Assembly (NCBI GenBank): GCA_030220185.1
Contig: JASPKZ010001241.1
Coordinates: 248,001-312,000 of the forward strand
From: Diploptera punctata
Lineage: Eukaryota > Arthropoda > Insecta > Blattodea > Blaberidae
Length of the DNA stretch: 64,000 nucleotides
Direction of reading: 5' to 3'
Part shown: piece by piece, positions 1-10,787 of the stretch
How positions within the stretch are numbered: the first letter of the stretch is position 1
How the letters are laid out: each line of letters begins with the position of its first letter
Program-made: the position numbers and the translations under genes
The notes under the pieces: model-generated
Told to the model about the DNA's origin: nothing
Seen by the model: only the letters and a program-made list of their open reading frames with translations
Database searches by the model: none

Positions 1-280
1 CAATAAATAATAGGCCTTATGATCAAGTTGCAATGGATAAACAATGAAACAACCATATATTTCCGATTTGTTTTCAAACATCGCCGTTCACATTAAATAT
101 ATAAATATTTTAAAATAAATATATTTAAATATTGATTTTTTAGTAAACAGCTTAATTTTATTCGTTAAATAGTCCTAAGAAATGCCACTCTTGATTTAGA
201 AACCCTCTAGATAAATTCACTCGTCACTTCGTCTCGTGAATATATCGATGATTTGGAAATGACTCGTGACATTATTTATG
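1..280. repeat. Dispersed repeat D, copy 1 (starts outside window)
   Basis: This stretch aligns by eye with 45775-46060. Shared blocks include 'TTTTCAAACATCGCCGTT', 'AGTAAACAGCTTAATTTTAT' and the end 'TCGATGATTTGGAAATGACT'. An inverted relative of the terminal part lies at about 27615-27680. No coding potential is visible. Class unknown; probably a non-autonomous DNA element or one end of a larger composite with family C. Confidence 0.6.
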
Positions 281-585
281 AAAATTTCATCATTATCACG
301 ATTTCTTAGCACCATCAAAATTACATAAGTAGAACTGTACAGAAAATATGGCAAATATATTAGATGAACACAGATTATTGAATATAACCAAATATTCTAG
401 CCGCGAATTGGTCTTAGGTGTTGAAGTGTTTATAAGTATAAAATAAAACATCAAGGAATTGCTTCTACAAAACATGTGAATGGATTAAACAATAGAAAGT
501 AGGTTTGTGTAACGAGGTGATTTCAGGTCTGCGATTCGAAGCACGCCTGGGGTCATGCATTTTTTAAGGGCTAATATATTAAGTA

Positions 586-1418
586 CTAGCTAATACCCGG
601 CGTGCGCTGCTACTCATAAATAAATGTGAATGTGTTTTTACCACCAGCCGTGCACTGTTCGGGAATCTGCTTATCCCGACATTCTTGGCAGCAATGAAAG
701 ACAAAAATGTTTATTGTGAGTTATCCGTAGAAGATAAAATTATGCTGTTGAGGACTTTTTTGTAGAGCTTTTGAGATGTTCAATTCTGTGTATATTAATT
801 TGGTGTATTTGCTATGGTTTAGGCAGCGTAAGCCATTTAAGTGTTAAATAGGGACTTTATTTCACGTTTTTTACTGCAAAGTCGATTTTTAGGGGTGAAG
901 GGATTGAGTATTACAACTCTCTTATAACCTATATTCATCCTCGGCATCTCCTGAACATTTTTCAAAAAGCCCCATCTCAATCGGATGAACAGTATGACAG
1001 AGCACTTGTCCGGGAATCGACTTATCCCGATTTCTTTGGCATCAAAGAAAAACAAAAATGGTTATTGTGAGTTATCCGTAAAAGATAAACGTATGCTGTC
1101 GCGGACTTTTTTGTAGAGTTTTTGTTTAGATATTCAATTCTGTGTATATTAATTTGGTGTATTTGTTATAGTTTAGGCAGCGTAAACCATTTAAGCGTCA
1201 AAATAGGGACTTTATTTCACGTTTTTCACTACAAAGGATGATTTTTATGGGGTGAAGGGGTTGAATATCACAACTCTCTTATAGCCTATGTTCATCCAGG
1301 GAATCTTTTGAACATTTTGCAAAAACCCCCATCAACGGTATGGCCGCACATAGAATAGGAACGAGAAAACAAACAAACAAACAAACCAACAAACAAACAT
1401 TGATTTTTATATATAAGA
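586..1418 (-). mobile_element. Non-autonomous Helitron HelA, copy 1
   Basis: On the minus strand the element begins TC (1418-1417) after an A and ends CTAG (589-586) before a T, the Helitron A|TC...CTRR|T rule. It shares its whole body with 20431-21222, 32823-33620 and 59125-59907, including the 5' block around 'GCGGCCATACCGTTGATCCG' in the better-preserved copies. It has no Rep/helicase frame, so it is non-autonomous. This copy carries a roughly 350-bp internal tandem duplication of the 5' half (about 655-1005 and 1006-1330). Short open frames inside it are accidental. Superfamily is inferred from termini; a hairpin before the CTAG is weak. Confidence 0.75.
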
Positions 1419-2557
1419 TAATTACCATTGGAATAGAAAAAGGTCTAGGCTTGAGTAGTAGAAATTAGAGTTTGGAATCTAAGCAGAATTTTTCGTCCGT
1501 TTATACTCAGTTTTTCAAACAGATCTAATGATCTGAGATGTGAAGAGAATAATTTAATTAAATGTTATCATATTGGACCACATAATAAATTCTTTTGGAG
1601 CCACCGTGATGTAGATAAATGTTGTATGGAGCTGCTAACACAAATTTCAGACGACAGATGGTGCAGGTATTACTGACAGCGTTGGTCTTGCCCCAGTCTA
1701 TATCGACATGACATCTCCATGGCAACGAGAAAAGTTGAGTATCATCTTCCTCAATCCACAAAAACTTTTCCCAAGAGCTATACAATCATAATGTTTAATG
1801 AAATGAGGCTACCTAATATTGCGTTTCTAACATCAATAACTGAGAACTGTAAACATACAGAAATCAACCTGTCTAGTAACACGCAAGTAATATTAATAGT
1901 GTAACCGTTAAATGTCTTGAGGGAGTGTATTTGCTGACGATTGAACTCTGATTAAAAAATCGATAATCATTATTTAGGCAACTAATTACTAAACCTAATT
2001 TTGTAACGTGTTGTCTACAATACTTTATCTACGTTCAGAATATTTTAGTATATGTTGTATATTTCGTATACTCTATTTAATCAAATTTATTTATTGCGGA
2101 AACGATATGTCTAGAGAAAGATTAATGTGAGCTTTGGAGAAAAAAAAGGAGACCATAAATTAACAAACACTGTTTTTAAATTCTGTAATTTTGGATGATA
2201 GTTTCATATGTGAATTTAAAGTAAAAATGAGAGGAGAAGGTGTTTTTCACGGTTCATCAGGAAACATTTTAAGAGCAGTCAAAGATGCAACTACTAATAT
2301 GCTTCCAAAAGTAGTCAAGGAACATTTATTTATGTAATTATACGAAATCATCATTAAAGTGTATTTTATGATTTGGTGAACCTGTATTTTATGTTTTGAT
2401 AGCGTGTTCTGTTAGAATTAAAGTATAGATTTTTGTTGCCTAGTAACTATGAACTAAAGCGTCACTGATTGTTATAATAGAAGATATATGTCATTAACAG
2501 GGCTAGGATGTTTACGTTTGTGTATTTTTTTTAATTAGTGATACACAATTTATAATA
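1419..2557. other. No recognisable feature
   Basis: AT-rich sequence between two Helitrons. Only short open frames (up to 75 codons) occur, without known motifs. I see no repeat shared with the rest of the window. Confidence 0.5.
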
Positions 2558-2969
2558 TCTTAATATATAAAAATTACGTGTCACGTTGTTTGTCCGCGAT
2601 GGAACCCTAAACTACTGAATCGATTTTAATAAAATATTGCACATTGTGTGCAGTTTGATCCAACTTGAGACTTAGGGAAGTTTATAACTAAATTTATAGT
2701 CGCATTATTTTATTGCAAATTATTTGTTTATTATTTAACAAAGAGTTAATCATTATATGTGAGTTCCATACGATTCTAACACATGGCCGTGTAAGGTAAT
2801 TGGTTTATTATTTAACCAGGTGGCTGTGCTTTTTGTTGCAACCGCGAATTTCAATTGAATTACAAATATTAATTATTTCATAATTTAAGTGTGTTTCTGG
2901 TTATTTTATTTACAAAAATATTGATAATAATATTCATTTCGTGTGTAATTATTAGTTTTAAGTAATCTG

Positions 2970-3870
2970 GCTGAAATACAGCAATTTAATTTAAATTTAA
3001 CTGGACCGAGAAGGGGCATTGAACAATATGGCGAATCAGTTCTAGAGACCATGAATGATAAGATATCAAGTGAATTTCCGCAAATTGGTATAGGCCTATT
3101 TGACATAAAGCTTACATTTAAGAAGAATGTCAATTTTAAAACATATGAAGGTCCTAAGGAACGGAATAACAGAACTGTAAGTAAGTCTATTAGTTATAAT
3201 AATTTGCCCAAAATTACAGAAACAATCTCCATGCCTCAATTAAATGAAAAACAAGATGACTATAATATACCACAAGATGATATTACTATACAGAGACTTC
3301 TTGATGATGATGATGATGATGATGAGAATCCAAACTGCCAACAAGTTCATAGAAAAAAAGAAAGTATAATGAAATCAGTAAGCCTCCTCAAAATATCATC
3401 ATCATCATCATCATCATCATCATAGTACATTCACGAATTTAGGCCATTTGTTGACCTGTTTCGGCCTCAAGAGAAACACCACCCAGAAGTCTTTTGAGTG
3501 GACGTCCTGGTCTTCTTCTTCCTGCAGGTTGATATCTTAACATTAGTTTGGGTATTCTGTGATCTTCCATTCGATGAACATGTTGTATCCATGTTGACTT
3601 ATAATCAGAAATTTTGTTTTCTAAAGATTATAATCCTTATGATACACTTATGGATGATACTGAGAATGCAGACAACATAAATTCATCTCAATCAACAAAA
3701 CCACTTCCACATAAACCACCACCCATATTTATACCGGGTGTAGTTAATGTACCAGAACTAAAAAATTGTGTAAAACAAAAACTTTCTGAATTAGATTTCT
3801 CACTTAGTTTACTACAACATAATTTAACGTATACCTTAACCACAGCAACGCGTGGCCGGGACTTCTATAT
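2970..3870 (+). pseudogene. LINE ORF1 (gag-like) fragment captured by Helitron
   Basis: A frame open from about 2970 reads through 'RGIEQYGESVLETMND' (ATG at 3051) to about 3396. It resumes after the nested LINE at 3628 with 'NPYDTLMDDTENADN' and reaches 'KPPPIFIPGVVNVPELK' before stopping at 3872. The PPPIF.xGV.N motif is what precedes the PRE_C2HC and CCHC region in Jockey-type ORF1 proteins, and a related 'PPVFILGVTNI' occurs in the LINE relic at 49.3 kb. This is therefore the N-terminal half of an RNA-binding gag lacking the zinc knuckles. An Asp run at 3301-3325 is a GAT microsatellite. Both HelB copies carry the fragment, so capture came before transposition. Not a host gene. Confidence 0.7.
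3397..3627 (-). mobile_element. 5'-truncated LINE 3' end nested in HelB
   Basis: Present in HelB copy 1 and absent at the same site in copy 2. The minus strand encodes an RT C-terminal tail with 'STWIQHVHRMEDHRIPK' and a Gly/Arg-rich 'GRRRPGRP' block, ending in an (ATG)n tail (plus strand CATCATCAT at 3397-3422). Same broad LINE group as 18055-18500 and 25684-25887. Confidence 0.75.
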
Positions 3871-4046
3871 ATAACACAAAGTCGGATTAGTTACACTATT
3901 TATAACTCAAGAATGGCTGGACCGATTTTTATGATCTTTGATTTGTTGGATTTGTTTCCGCCCCGAATAGCAGATAACTATTAAAACATCGGAAAAATTA
4001 ACGTAAAAATATTTGAAGGCGATATGACGTTCGCCGGGCCAGTTAG

Positions 4047-4400
4047 TATGAATATATTTCGTTAACATTCTCGAACAATTAGGATACTTTTTTCAAAGAA
4101 ACGTTTGCTTTTATATTGTTGGGGATATTTCACAATAAAATCATTATATGGAAATTTCGAAACTGCAGACTTTTGGCATTTTTGGATTTGAACTCATTTT
4201 CATGGGTTACATTTTACTAATAGATAACGTGTCGATGTTTGCTTTATTTATTTTAGTGTTCCGAATTGATTTTGCAAAAATTGGCATTCCATAATTTAAC
4301 AAATCTATATGCACTAGCAGTTTGAAAATAAATTTTCCCACACAGCCAAATCCATATTATTGTTAATAAACCTACATGCCGCGCTAATAGGGAATAAAAG
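4047..4400. other. No recognisable feature
   Basis: AT-rich sequence following HelB copy 1; no motif or shared repeat seen. Confidence 0.4.
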
Positions 4401-4409
4401 AGCGGCATG

Positions 4410-4565
4410 GGATCATCTTATAGGAAAATTTCCTGCAAGAGGGAAATAACCCAGTAGCTACGTAAGAATGAGGTAGGAGAATAACATTAACCACTAAACG
4501 AGATATGTTCTAGGCATAGAATTGATATAAAAATCTCAGGATAGGGATATATGGAGAAAATAAAT
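4410..4565 (+). mobile_element. Eroded LINE tail (TTAGT-tailed family)
   Basis: Contains 'GGAGAATAACATTAACCA' and 'CTCAGGATAGGGAT', which align with the 3' coding tail at 16665-16755 (NNINHDL ... AQDRD). It is heavily mutated and has lost both ends. Confidence 0.45.
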
Positions 4566-4589
4566 ATCCAAGACCTAATAATGCCATTG

Positions 4590-5584
4590 AACTTTCTCAC
4601 ACCGAAATATTAATTTTTTCTACAGTTTTAACTGCATATACTGTACATTATTACTTTACCTTCTTCTATGCATAGCTCAGAGACTTTGGGAAATTTTGGG
4701 TCGACATTATATCACATGTGCTTTGTCACTTTGATTATCCTCGTCATAGCCTTTGAATAATGGATGGATTAAAGATGAGTTTCTGACGCTATAATTGGGA
4801 TCTGTCATCTATGGAAAAAACTCCTTCAGAAAATTCTTGCCCCGAAATTATTGCTGATTGCTGCAGTTATTTTTCAGGAATTAAAAACAGAATTCACCCG
4901 ACAGTTTAATCTTAGAGACAAAAAAGTCGGGTAATTAGGAATGTATTGATGACTATATAATCAGGTGTAGATAAACTATCAAACAGCTGGTAGATGGAAA
5001 CCATAGAGGGAAGATTCTGAAGGTAGTCGAAGTCGTAGAGAAACAAATGTTTATGACGTACGGTGCAGAGGTCTAAGGCATCACATACCTTGGCATAGAA
5101 CTAGGGGCACGTTGTGGTTCAAGTTCTCATGGTGAAGAAATTTTCTGAGGGAATTTCGGTCATTATGAAACCGGTGCCTAACATCATGAGGAATTCATGT
5201 AGCTACAACGAATTGGGACTTTACATGTTGACCACTTTTCACCGTATACAGGCTGGATTATTGTCCACAATTTAAAAAAATGTATCGATTTGAGATCAGA
5301 AACAGTCTGGTATGCAAAGGAGTTGAGTTGATGTTTATGACAATTATATATTATATATTTTTATTCTATTATATATTTTTGTTCTTAAAAAATAAGTATT
5401 AATACAGCTTTCACCCCTAATTTAGAAGAAACATAGTTCGTTTTTTATTTGAAAATTAAAGTCGAAATGTTGCCAATCTCAGTCTATATTATGTACGTAG
5501 AATATGTTAGATGATAAAAATATTTCATTTTCTAAAGTTTTGTAGTTGCACATTTCAACAAAAAAATTAAATATAATCTCCTAA

Positions 5585-5587
<3 letters not shown>
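4590..5587. other. No recognisable feature
   Basis: Roughly 1 kb without a coding frame of note. The segment around 4990-5280 is somewhat GC-richer than its surroundings, but I cannot assign it. Confidence 0.4.
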
Positions 5588-5626
<39 letters not shown>

Positions 5627-5648
5627 TAATAATAATAACAACAATAAT
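5588..5648. repeat. (ATA)n microsatellite left of SINE-1
   Basis: AAT/ATA trinucleotide run with one interruption. Together with 6001-6063 it is one microsatellite split by a SINE insertion. Confidence 0.9.
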
Positions 5649-5998
5649 CCATCCATCCATAGTAATTCTGCCCGAAGGAAGGTCCTTCATTGCAATCATA
5701 GCATTTTCATGCTATGCTTGCAGCTTTACTACGGAATTGTAGGTGTGGTAGCTTCCCGTTGCTTTCCGCATAGGTGAAGGATGATGATGGTGATGATGAT
5801 AATGATAAGAATGATGATGATGATGATGGCCATATGATTTCGGGGACCGTTTGGGCCTTAAAGTTTTCCTGACATTTGTCTTACAGGTAAGGAAAACCCC
5901 GATAAAAACTTCACCCAGAAAAACTGCCCCGCCTGGGATCGAACCCGGGCCCGCTGCGTGACAAGGCAGCACGCTACCTCGAGACTACAGCGGTGGAC
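5649..5998 (-). mobile_element. SINE-1 (tRNA-derived), copy 1
   Basis: The minus strand starts 'GTCCACCGCTG' and has a tRNA-like head with a B-box-like 'GGGTTCGATCCC' (complement near 5937-5950). A body with 'TTTTTCTGGGTGA' follows, then a CAT-rich stretch, 'GGAAGCTACCACACCTACAA', and an ATGG repeat tail at 5649-5660. Same family as 21518-21856, 40191-40543 and 59917-60214. It is flanked on both sides by ATA repeats, so the target duplication cannot be delimited. Confidence 0.9.

Positions 5999-6000
<2 letters not shown>

Positions 6001-6063
<63 letters not shown>
6001..6063. repeat. (ATA)n microsatellite right of SINE-1
   Basis: About 20 uninterrupted AAT units. Confidence 0.95.
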
Positions 6064-7955
6064 GTGATAATTAATATTGTTTAAATGTTTCATGACTCTT
6101 ACATGTTATGCATTTCATTATACTTCATTGCATTTGTTGAATATACTAGTTTTATGGATTACTAAATAAAGCTGAAACAGCCATGAACACAAGATCGGGT
6201 ATTGTGGTTGAGGTCAGTTATTGTTTTGTGTGTTTTTCAATTACAATTTTTTTTTTCAGTATGTACCATATATGTAAGCAAATATATAACATAAAAGTGA
6301 AAACTTACAAGAAAGTTAAAAAGTTGTTTTAATCCTTCCGAAGAACTGAAGTCAAATCTATTTTTATTAACGTATTTTTTCACTATTTCAGCTTTTATTG
6401 TATTTGTGCCTTTTCCGTTCTTTAATTTTGTAATTTTCCTTTTTTTTTTTTGTATTTTTTAAAATTATTTTTACACACATAAACACGTAGACCTAATATA
6501 ATTTATAATACCCTATCCCATTGAAATCGAATCTGGGTCCTCGGAACGATAAATAGAAAATGTAGACGTTGTAACAACGCCAAGGCCACGAACTTTGTTA
6601 GGTGATATAAAACCTTGCTTTGACCTTGTGAAATTATACATATCCTAATATTGTTGTTACTTTGCAGCCATTCTTGCAACTTAAAAATATATTTCCTCGA
6701 ATCACCAGTAATGTATTTGTTTCCTCAGAATTTATTAATATGAGGGTATCAACAGGATCAAATATTTACTGGACAATTACAAAAATGTCGACTCCAAGGG
6801 ATTTTGTATTCTAGATTTCATTACGTAAATACGATTTTTTATCAATGCATATATTTAATTTATTTTTTAGACAACCACATAATATATTACGTAAAAGATG
6901 TAACATATGTAATGAATTGTTTAAAGTAGCATTATGACGTACGTAAAAGCATTCATAGTCTGATGGATGCCAAACACCTTAGCCCTATCCTGATGTCAAT
7001 ATTATTACATGATGATAAGTGGGAGTAAAAGAAAATATGAATATAAGCTTTGAAATAAGAACTCTTTAATCTATTAATCTATTGTTATTTTAATTAATGC
7101 TAATGTATTAACTACTATCATTATGGCTAATAATTCCTAACAAAGCCAATGTGTTAAAGAAAGATTTTCTTTGAAAAAATCAATGTGTTAATTTGTGCAT
7201 AAAGATTCGTTAAATATTCATTGAAAAATTCAAGCAAATCCTTGCTGTAGACCATGAAAAAAAAAATCACTGTATTTTACATTTGCGATATAAGTCATAA
7301 TTCTAGACTACGATTATGTCAAGCGTGAAAAAATATGTGACAAAATGTTGTGGTTAACGTTTAGCCTTTTTACTCAGTTCAGAGAATTTAAAGAAAGAAT
7401 TGTTATATATGTATAATTGCTTTTATATTGACTGGAATTCCGTTTCACTACAACTTTTCGCTTTACAATACCATTACATCGGTTTCAATGAATACCATCA
7501 GTAAAAGACAACATTCGCTGAAAAGTTTAAATTCAGTAATACCCCGTAATTAGAAAAATGTGTGTTCGAATGCCACCCAGTGCACTTTTGGAGCTTAATG
7601 TTCTGTCCTATGCAGATAGATGACAGTAACACTAGCCAACAGTGAAAATGTAACTGAAATAAAATAAATATTTGGTCAGTATATCGACCATGCTGATAAC
7701 ATAAACGACAATGAAAAGCTCGAATTAACTCTCGTTTATAAGTTATAGGGGGGTGCATTTATCCCTTTTAAATCATGGTTTTGTTTAAGTTAATTTCAGG
7801 CAACAGCTATAATATCATTGCTATTTATCCTAGGATCATGCTCCATATATCATTCTTTTCAGAAAACCCTTAGACGGTAGCATTCAAAGTCCCTATCATG
7901 TACCGGAGGCGGAAAAATGTGAGAGAAATTGGAATTTTTTCTGAAAAAATTCCTT
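6064..7955. other. No recognisable feature
   Basis: Nearly 1.9 kb of AT-rich sequence with poly-T runs and no frame above 86 codons that resembles a protein. I found no copy of it elsewhere in the window. Confidence 0.4.
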
Positions 7956-7959
7956 GTTT

Positions 7960-8960
7960 CTAAAACCCAGTTTTTCGAAAGATTCTGATTTTGTGTTTAA
8001 CATTGAGTGTGTGGAGAATCACAAAATAGCTCAGTGTGAACTTAATGACCTAGTGACAGATATGGAATTGCTGAAAGGTAAAGCTGAACTGTTGGCGTGT
8101 AGGCTACAATAGTGGAATTGTCTTCACATGACGGTAAATGTGATTGCTCCCTACCAGCCATATGTCATTCCTTCCATTTTTCGAAAGTTAAAATAACGTA
8201 ATATCTGTAGTGATATAGAGAAACTAATGGAAGCTATAGGCATTAAATATAAAAATTATGAGTGGAGGTTCTTTATCGACTCCTCCAAAATAAGTGTCAA
8301 GTGTGTCCTACAGCATAATGGCAATGTGTCACCATCGATCCTGATTGGGTATGCACCTTACATGAAAGAAACATATGTTAATTGTTATTGGGATTGAACT
8401 ACGACAAGTTTAAACAGCAGACTTCCGGGGATCTCAAAATCATAAGCATACTACTTGGGCTACATCAGGGCTATACCAAGTTCTGTTGCTTCCAGATCCT
8501 CTGGGATAGCAGCGCCAAAGCACTTCACTATAAAATGAAAGATTGGCCTAAGCATTAAATAAGTATTAATCACTTGAACCTCACAACGTTATGCAAGAAA
8601 CACTTGTCGAATTCAAGAATATAATTATCACTGCTCTTCATGTAAAATTGGGCCTAATAAAAAACTTCGTTAAGACCATGGACAAAACTGGCGTAGCATT
8701 TATCTACTTGCGCTAGAAATTTCCACGGCTTAGTGAGACGAAAAAAGAGGGGATTTTCGTGGGTCTCCAGATACGGAAAATGTACAAAGATGATTATTTC
8801 AACACCATCCTGGCAGATAATGAAAAGTTATCTTGTGTTACCTTTGTTCAAGTGTCAACAAACTTTCTAGGAAATAGGAGGGCAGAACACTATAAGGATC
8901 TCGTGGCAAATCTTCTGCACTGCTACGATAGACTAGGGTGTAACATGTCCTTAAAGTAAC
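7960..8960 (+). pseudogene. Pseudogene of a repetitive uncharacterised arthropod protein
   Basis: Broken frames on the plus strand give recognisable islands in order: 'VENHKIAQCELNDLVTDMEL' (about 8010-8070), 'YEWRFFIDSSKISVK' (about 8255-8300), 'LLGLHQGYTKFCCF' (about 8450-8495), a K-L-G-L...KNFVKTMDK block (about 8645-8690), and 'VSTNFLGNRRAEHYKDLV' through 'LGCNMSLK' ending at 8956. I recall this order from an uncharacterised protein that occurs in very many copies in arthropod genomes and is suspected to be transposon-linked; I cannot name its function. At least three frameshifts and several stops separate the blocks. Only the last block keeps an open frame (8759-8956). No introns or flanking terminal repeats were found. 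Confidence 0.6.
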
Positions 8961-9650
8961 ATTCTCTTGCGATCGCAACTGCGGTAACTCCCTCGTCAGG
9001 ACAAGTGAAAATACATCATCCTATACATTTTAATACAACCAAAGCTCTCATCACTGTACCGACAAGGGATTTCCGTGGTGGTAAAGCGATTGCAGAATAA
9101 ATTACTTTGATTAAAGGTATGACTACGACGGCGCTAGGATTTCGCCTGACGTAAAAACCGTAACGTATTGCACATATTCCGCATTTCAGTAGAAACTACT
9201 ATATTTTTCAGCAGTGCGTTTCGGATGCTGGAATATATAACAGATAGACTTCACTTTCAGTTAGTCCCTTCGGTCATAGCATGTAATAATTGCAGAGAAG
9301 AAATGATACGAAGAACTGTGTTGTAGCCTGATTTTTTCTCTAAAATTAGATATTTCATACAAAAACTTACGTTATTCCTAGATTTCAGTATTTTGTACTT
9401 ACAAACACAGAATTATGCATATAATGTAATGGCACATGAGGATTACTGATAGTTTTAATTGAACCCACACTGCCCGATGGGATGAATATTTATGATTTGA
9501 AGTCATATCGTATCTCGAATACTCGGTTGTATCTTGTAGACTGTGTATTTACAATGTTGTTTTTGTCATCCGGTTTGCTGTAGAAATTTACGGATTTCAT
9601 TTTGAACTCTTGAAATTCATATTAAGCACCGTTGAGGTTATGTAATAAGA
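8961..9650. other. No recognisable feature
   Basis: AT-rich, no protein-like frame. It separates the pseudogene from MITE E. Confidence 0.4.
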
Positions 9651-9862
9651 TGTTAATTATAAAATAGGTACCTGGCAAGTCTTTTCGGAGGCCTTTCAAA
9701 AACAATGTTTCATCTTGTGCATTTTAACAGGTACTGATAGCGTTGTATAGGTTGTATAATGGATTTATGTCTGCAGGTATGTTCTCGTTATTGGAATAAC
9801 TTGAAGTTTAATAATTTAGTTGAGGACGACTGACTTACCAGGTACCAATTTTATAATTAACA
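9651..9862. mobile_element. MITE E, copy 1 (212 bp, 33-bp TIRs)
   Basis: Near-perfect terminal inverted repeats: left 9651-9683 starts 'TGTTAATTATAAAATAGGTA', right 9830-9862 is its complement with about three differences. A related copy lies at 30018-30277. No coding capacity. It behaves like a non-autonomous DNA transposon; superfamily unknown because a target duplication is not clear. Confidence 0.7.
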
Positions 9863-10355
9863 TTTCATTTTGAAGATGACAATAAATGGTGATTAAACTG
9901 AAATAAGTTAATCGAATTTCAGCGAATTATTGGTACTGAAAACCGAGGAAAGCTAGAAAAAAACCAGAGTCAGGTTGATCGACTCCGGTATTCGAAACTT
10001 TATCCTCCCGAATACGAGAATCAGGCGCTGTCATTTGAATCTACTCTATTAATCATCATTTATGTTTAAACATTTATCACTTTTTCTTGCTCTTTCTGTT
10101 CTTCCTTTATTTTACTCCTTTCTCTATAAAACATACTTGCACTCCAAGGATTCTCATGGAACGTGGATTAGTTTCTTTAGAAAAAAGTCCACTTTCCTAG
10201 GGCGGGATACGAACGAGTGCTCTCACGCTAAACTAGCCAGTGACGCTGACAAGAATTCCATCATTCAGTTTAATAAGAGCCTATGAATTTGAAGCCTATT
10301 TTAAATAATTGGCAGTTTAATCACCTAAATTTATGTTAATAAACATGGACTCCTG
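9863..10355. other. No firm feature
   Basis: Contains GC-richer scraps (around 9965-10040 and 10195-10260) that read like eroded SINE sequence, including a possible inverted B box. Too decayed to assign. The 74-codon open frame at 10062-10286 has no recognisable domain. Confidence 0.3.
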
Positions 10356-10787
10356 CTTTAAGGGAGGAGAAAAGATTACGAGTATTTGTGAATAAATTTC
10401 TTAGGAAAATGTTTGGACCAAAGAGAGAACAGACAGCCGAATGGAGAACACTACATAACAGTGAGATACATGAGCTTTATAGGAAGCCAGATATAATAAG
10501 AACAGTTAAGACTCAGACTCGATGGGCAGGGCATGTGGCACGAATGGTGAATAAAAGGGGGGGACTTGGAAGCTTCTTTTAGGAAAACCAGAGGGAAAAC
10601 GCCCAGTTGGTAGACCAAGAATGAAGTGTAAGAATAACATTAAGCATGATTTGAGGGAAGTAGATTAGGCCTATACAGGTAATGATTGGAAAACTTTAGC
10701 TCAGGATAGGGATGTGTGGAGAACTTATGTTCGCGAGGCCATGAACCTACGGGTTCGATAGTGCCGGTGAGTTAGTTATTTAGTTAC
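10356..10787 (+). mobile_element. LINE 3' end (TTAGT-tailed family)
   Basis: A 5'-truncated non-LTR retrotransposon encoding the C-terminal tail of its reverse-transcriptase ORF. Frame 10388-10582 gives 'RKMFGPKREQTAEWRTLHNS', 'YRKPDIIRTVK' and 'WAGHVARM'. After frameshifts come the relics of the GRP and 'LAQDRD' blocks and 'REAMNLRVR'-like sequence up to about 10760. The 3' end is GTTAGTTATTTAGTT, a short TTAGT-type tail. The catalytic core is absent. Related copies: 16140-16830, 43360-43690, 50211-50316, 52685-52735. Clade uncertain. Confidence 0.8.

Larger units (their letters stand above)
2558..4046 (+). mobile_element. Non-autonomous Helitron HelB, copy 1, with captured LINE gag
   Basis: The 5' end is TCTTAATATATAAAAATTAC after an A; the 3' end is a GC-rich hairpin (GGCGA at 4018-4022 with TCGCC at 4031-4035) then TTAG|T, against CTAG|T in copy 2. 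Copy 2 (40969-41950) has the same ends and interior. The 5' ~400 bp are typical non-coding Helitron sequence ('GTTTGTCCGCGATGGA'). The interior encodes a LINE ORF1 fragment. Copy 1 is longer because it holds a nested LINE tail (about 3397-3627) and a ~290-bp segment (about 3700-3990) missing from copy 2. It encodes no transposase. Confidence 0.85.

Noticed and set aside
490..560. Possible SINE head with a B-box-like 'GCGATTCGAAGC'
   Set aside because: No A box, body, tail or second copy could be identified; similar scraps at 13201-13213 and 15840-15895 were also left out as features.
837..1055. Minus-strand frames in HelA copies (also 20406-20702, 20587-20847, 59656-59844)
   Set aside because: Different HelA copies do not conserve one frame; they are chance readings of non-coding Helitron sequence.
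3051..3425. 124-codon frame as a possible host gene
   Set aside because: It lies inside a Helitron, is duplicated in the second Helitron copy and matches a LINE gag; the serine run at its end is the tail of a nested LINE.
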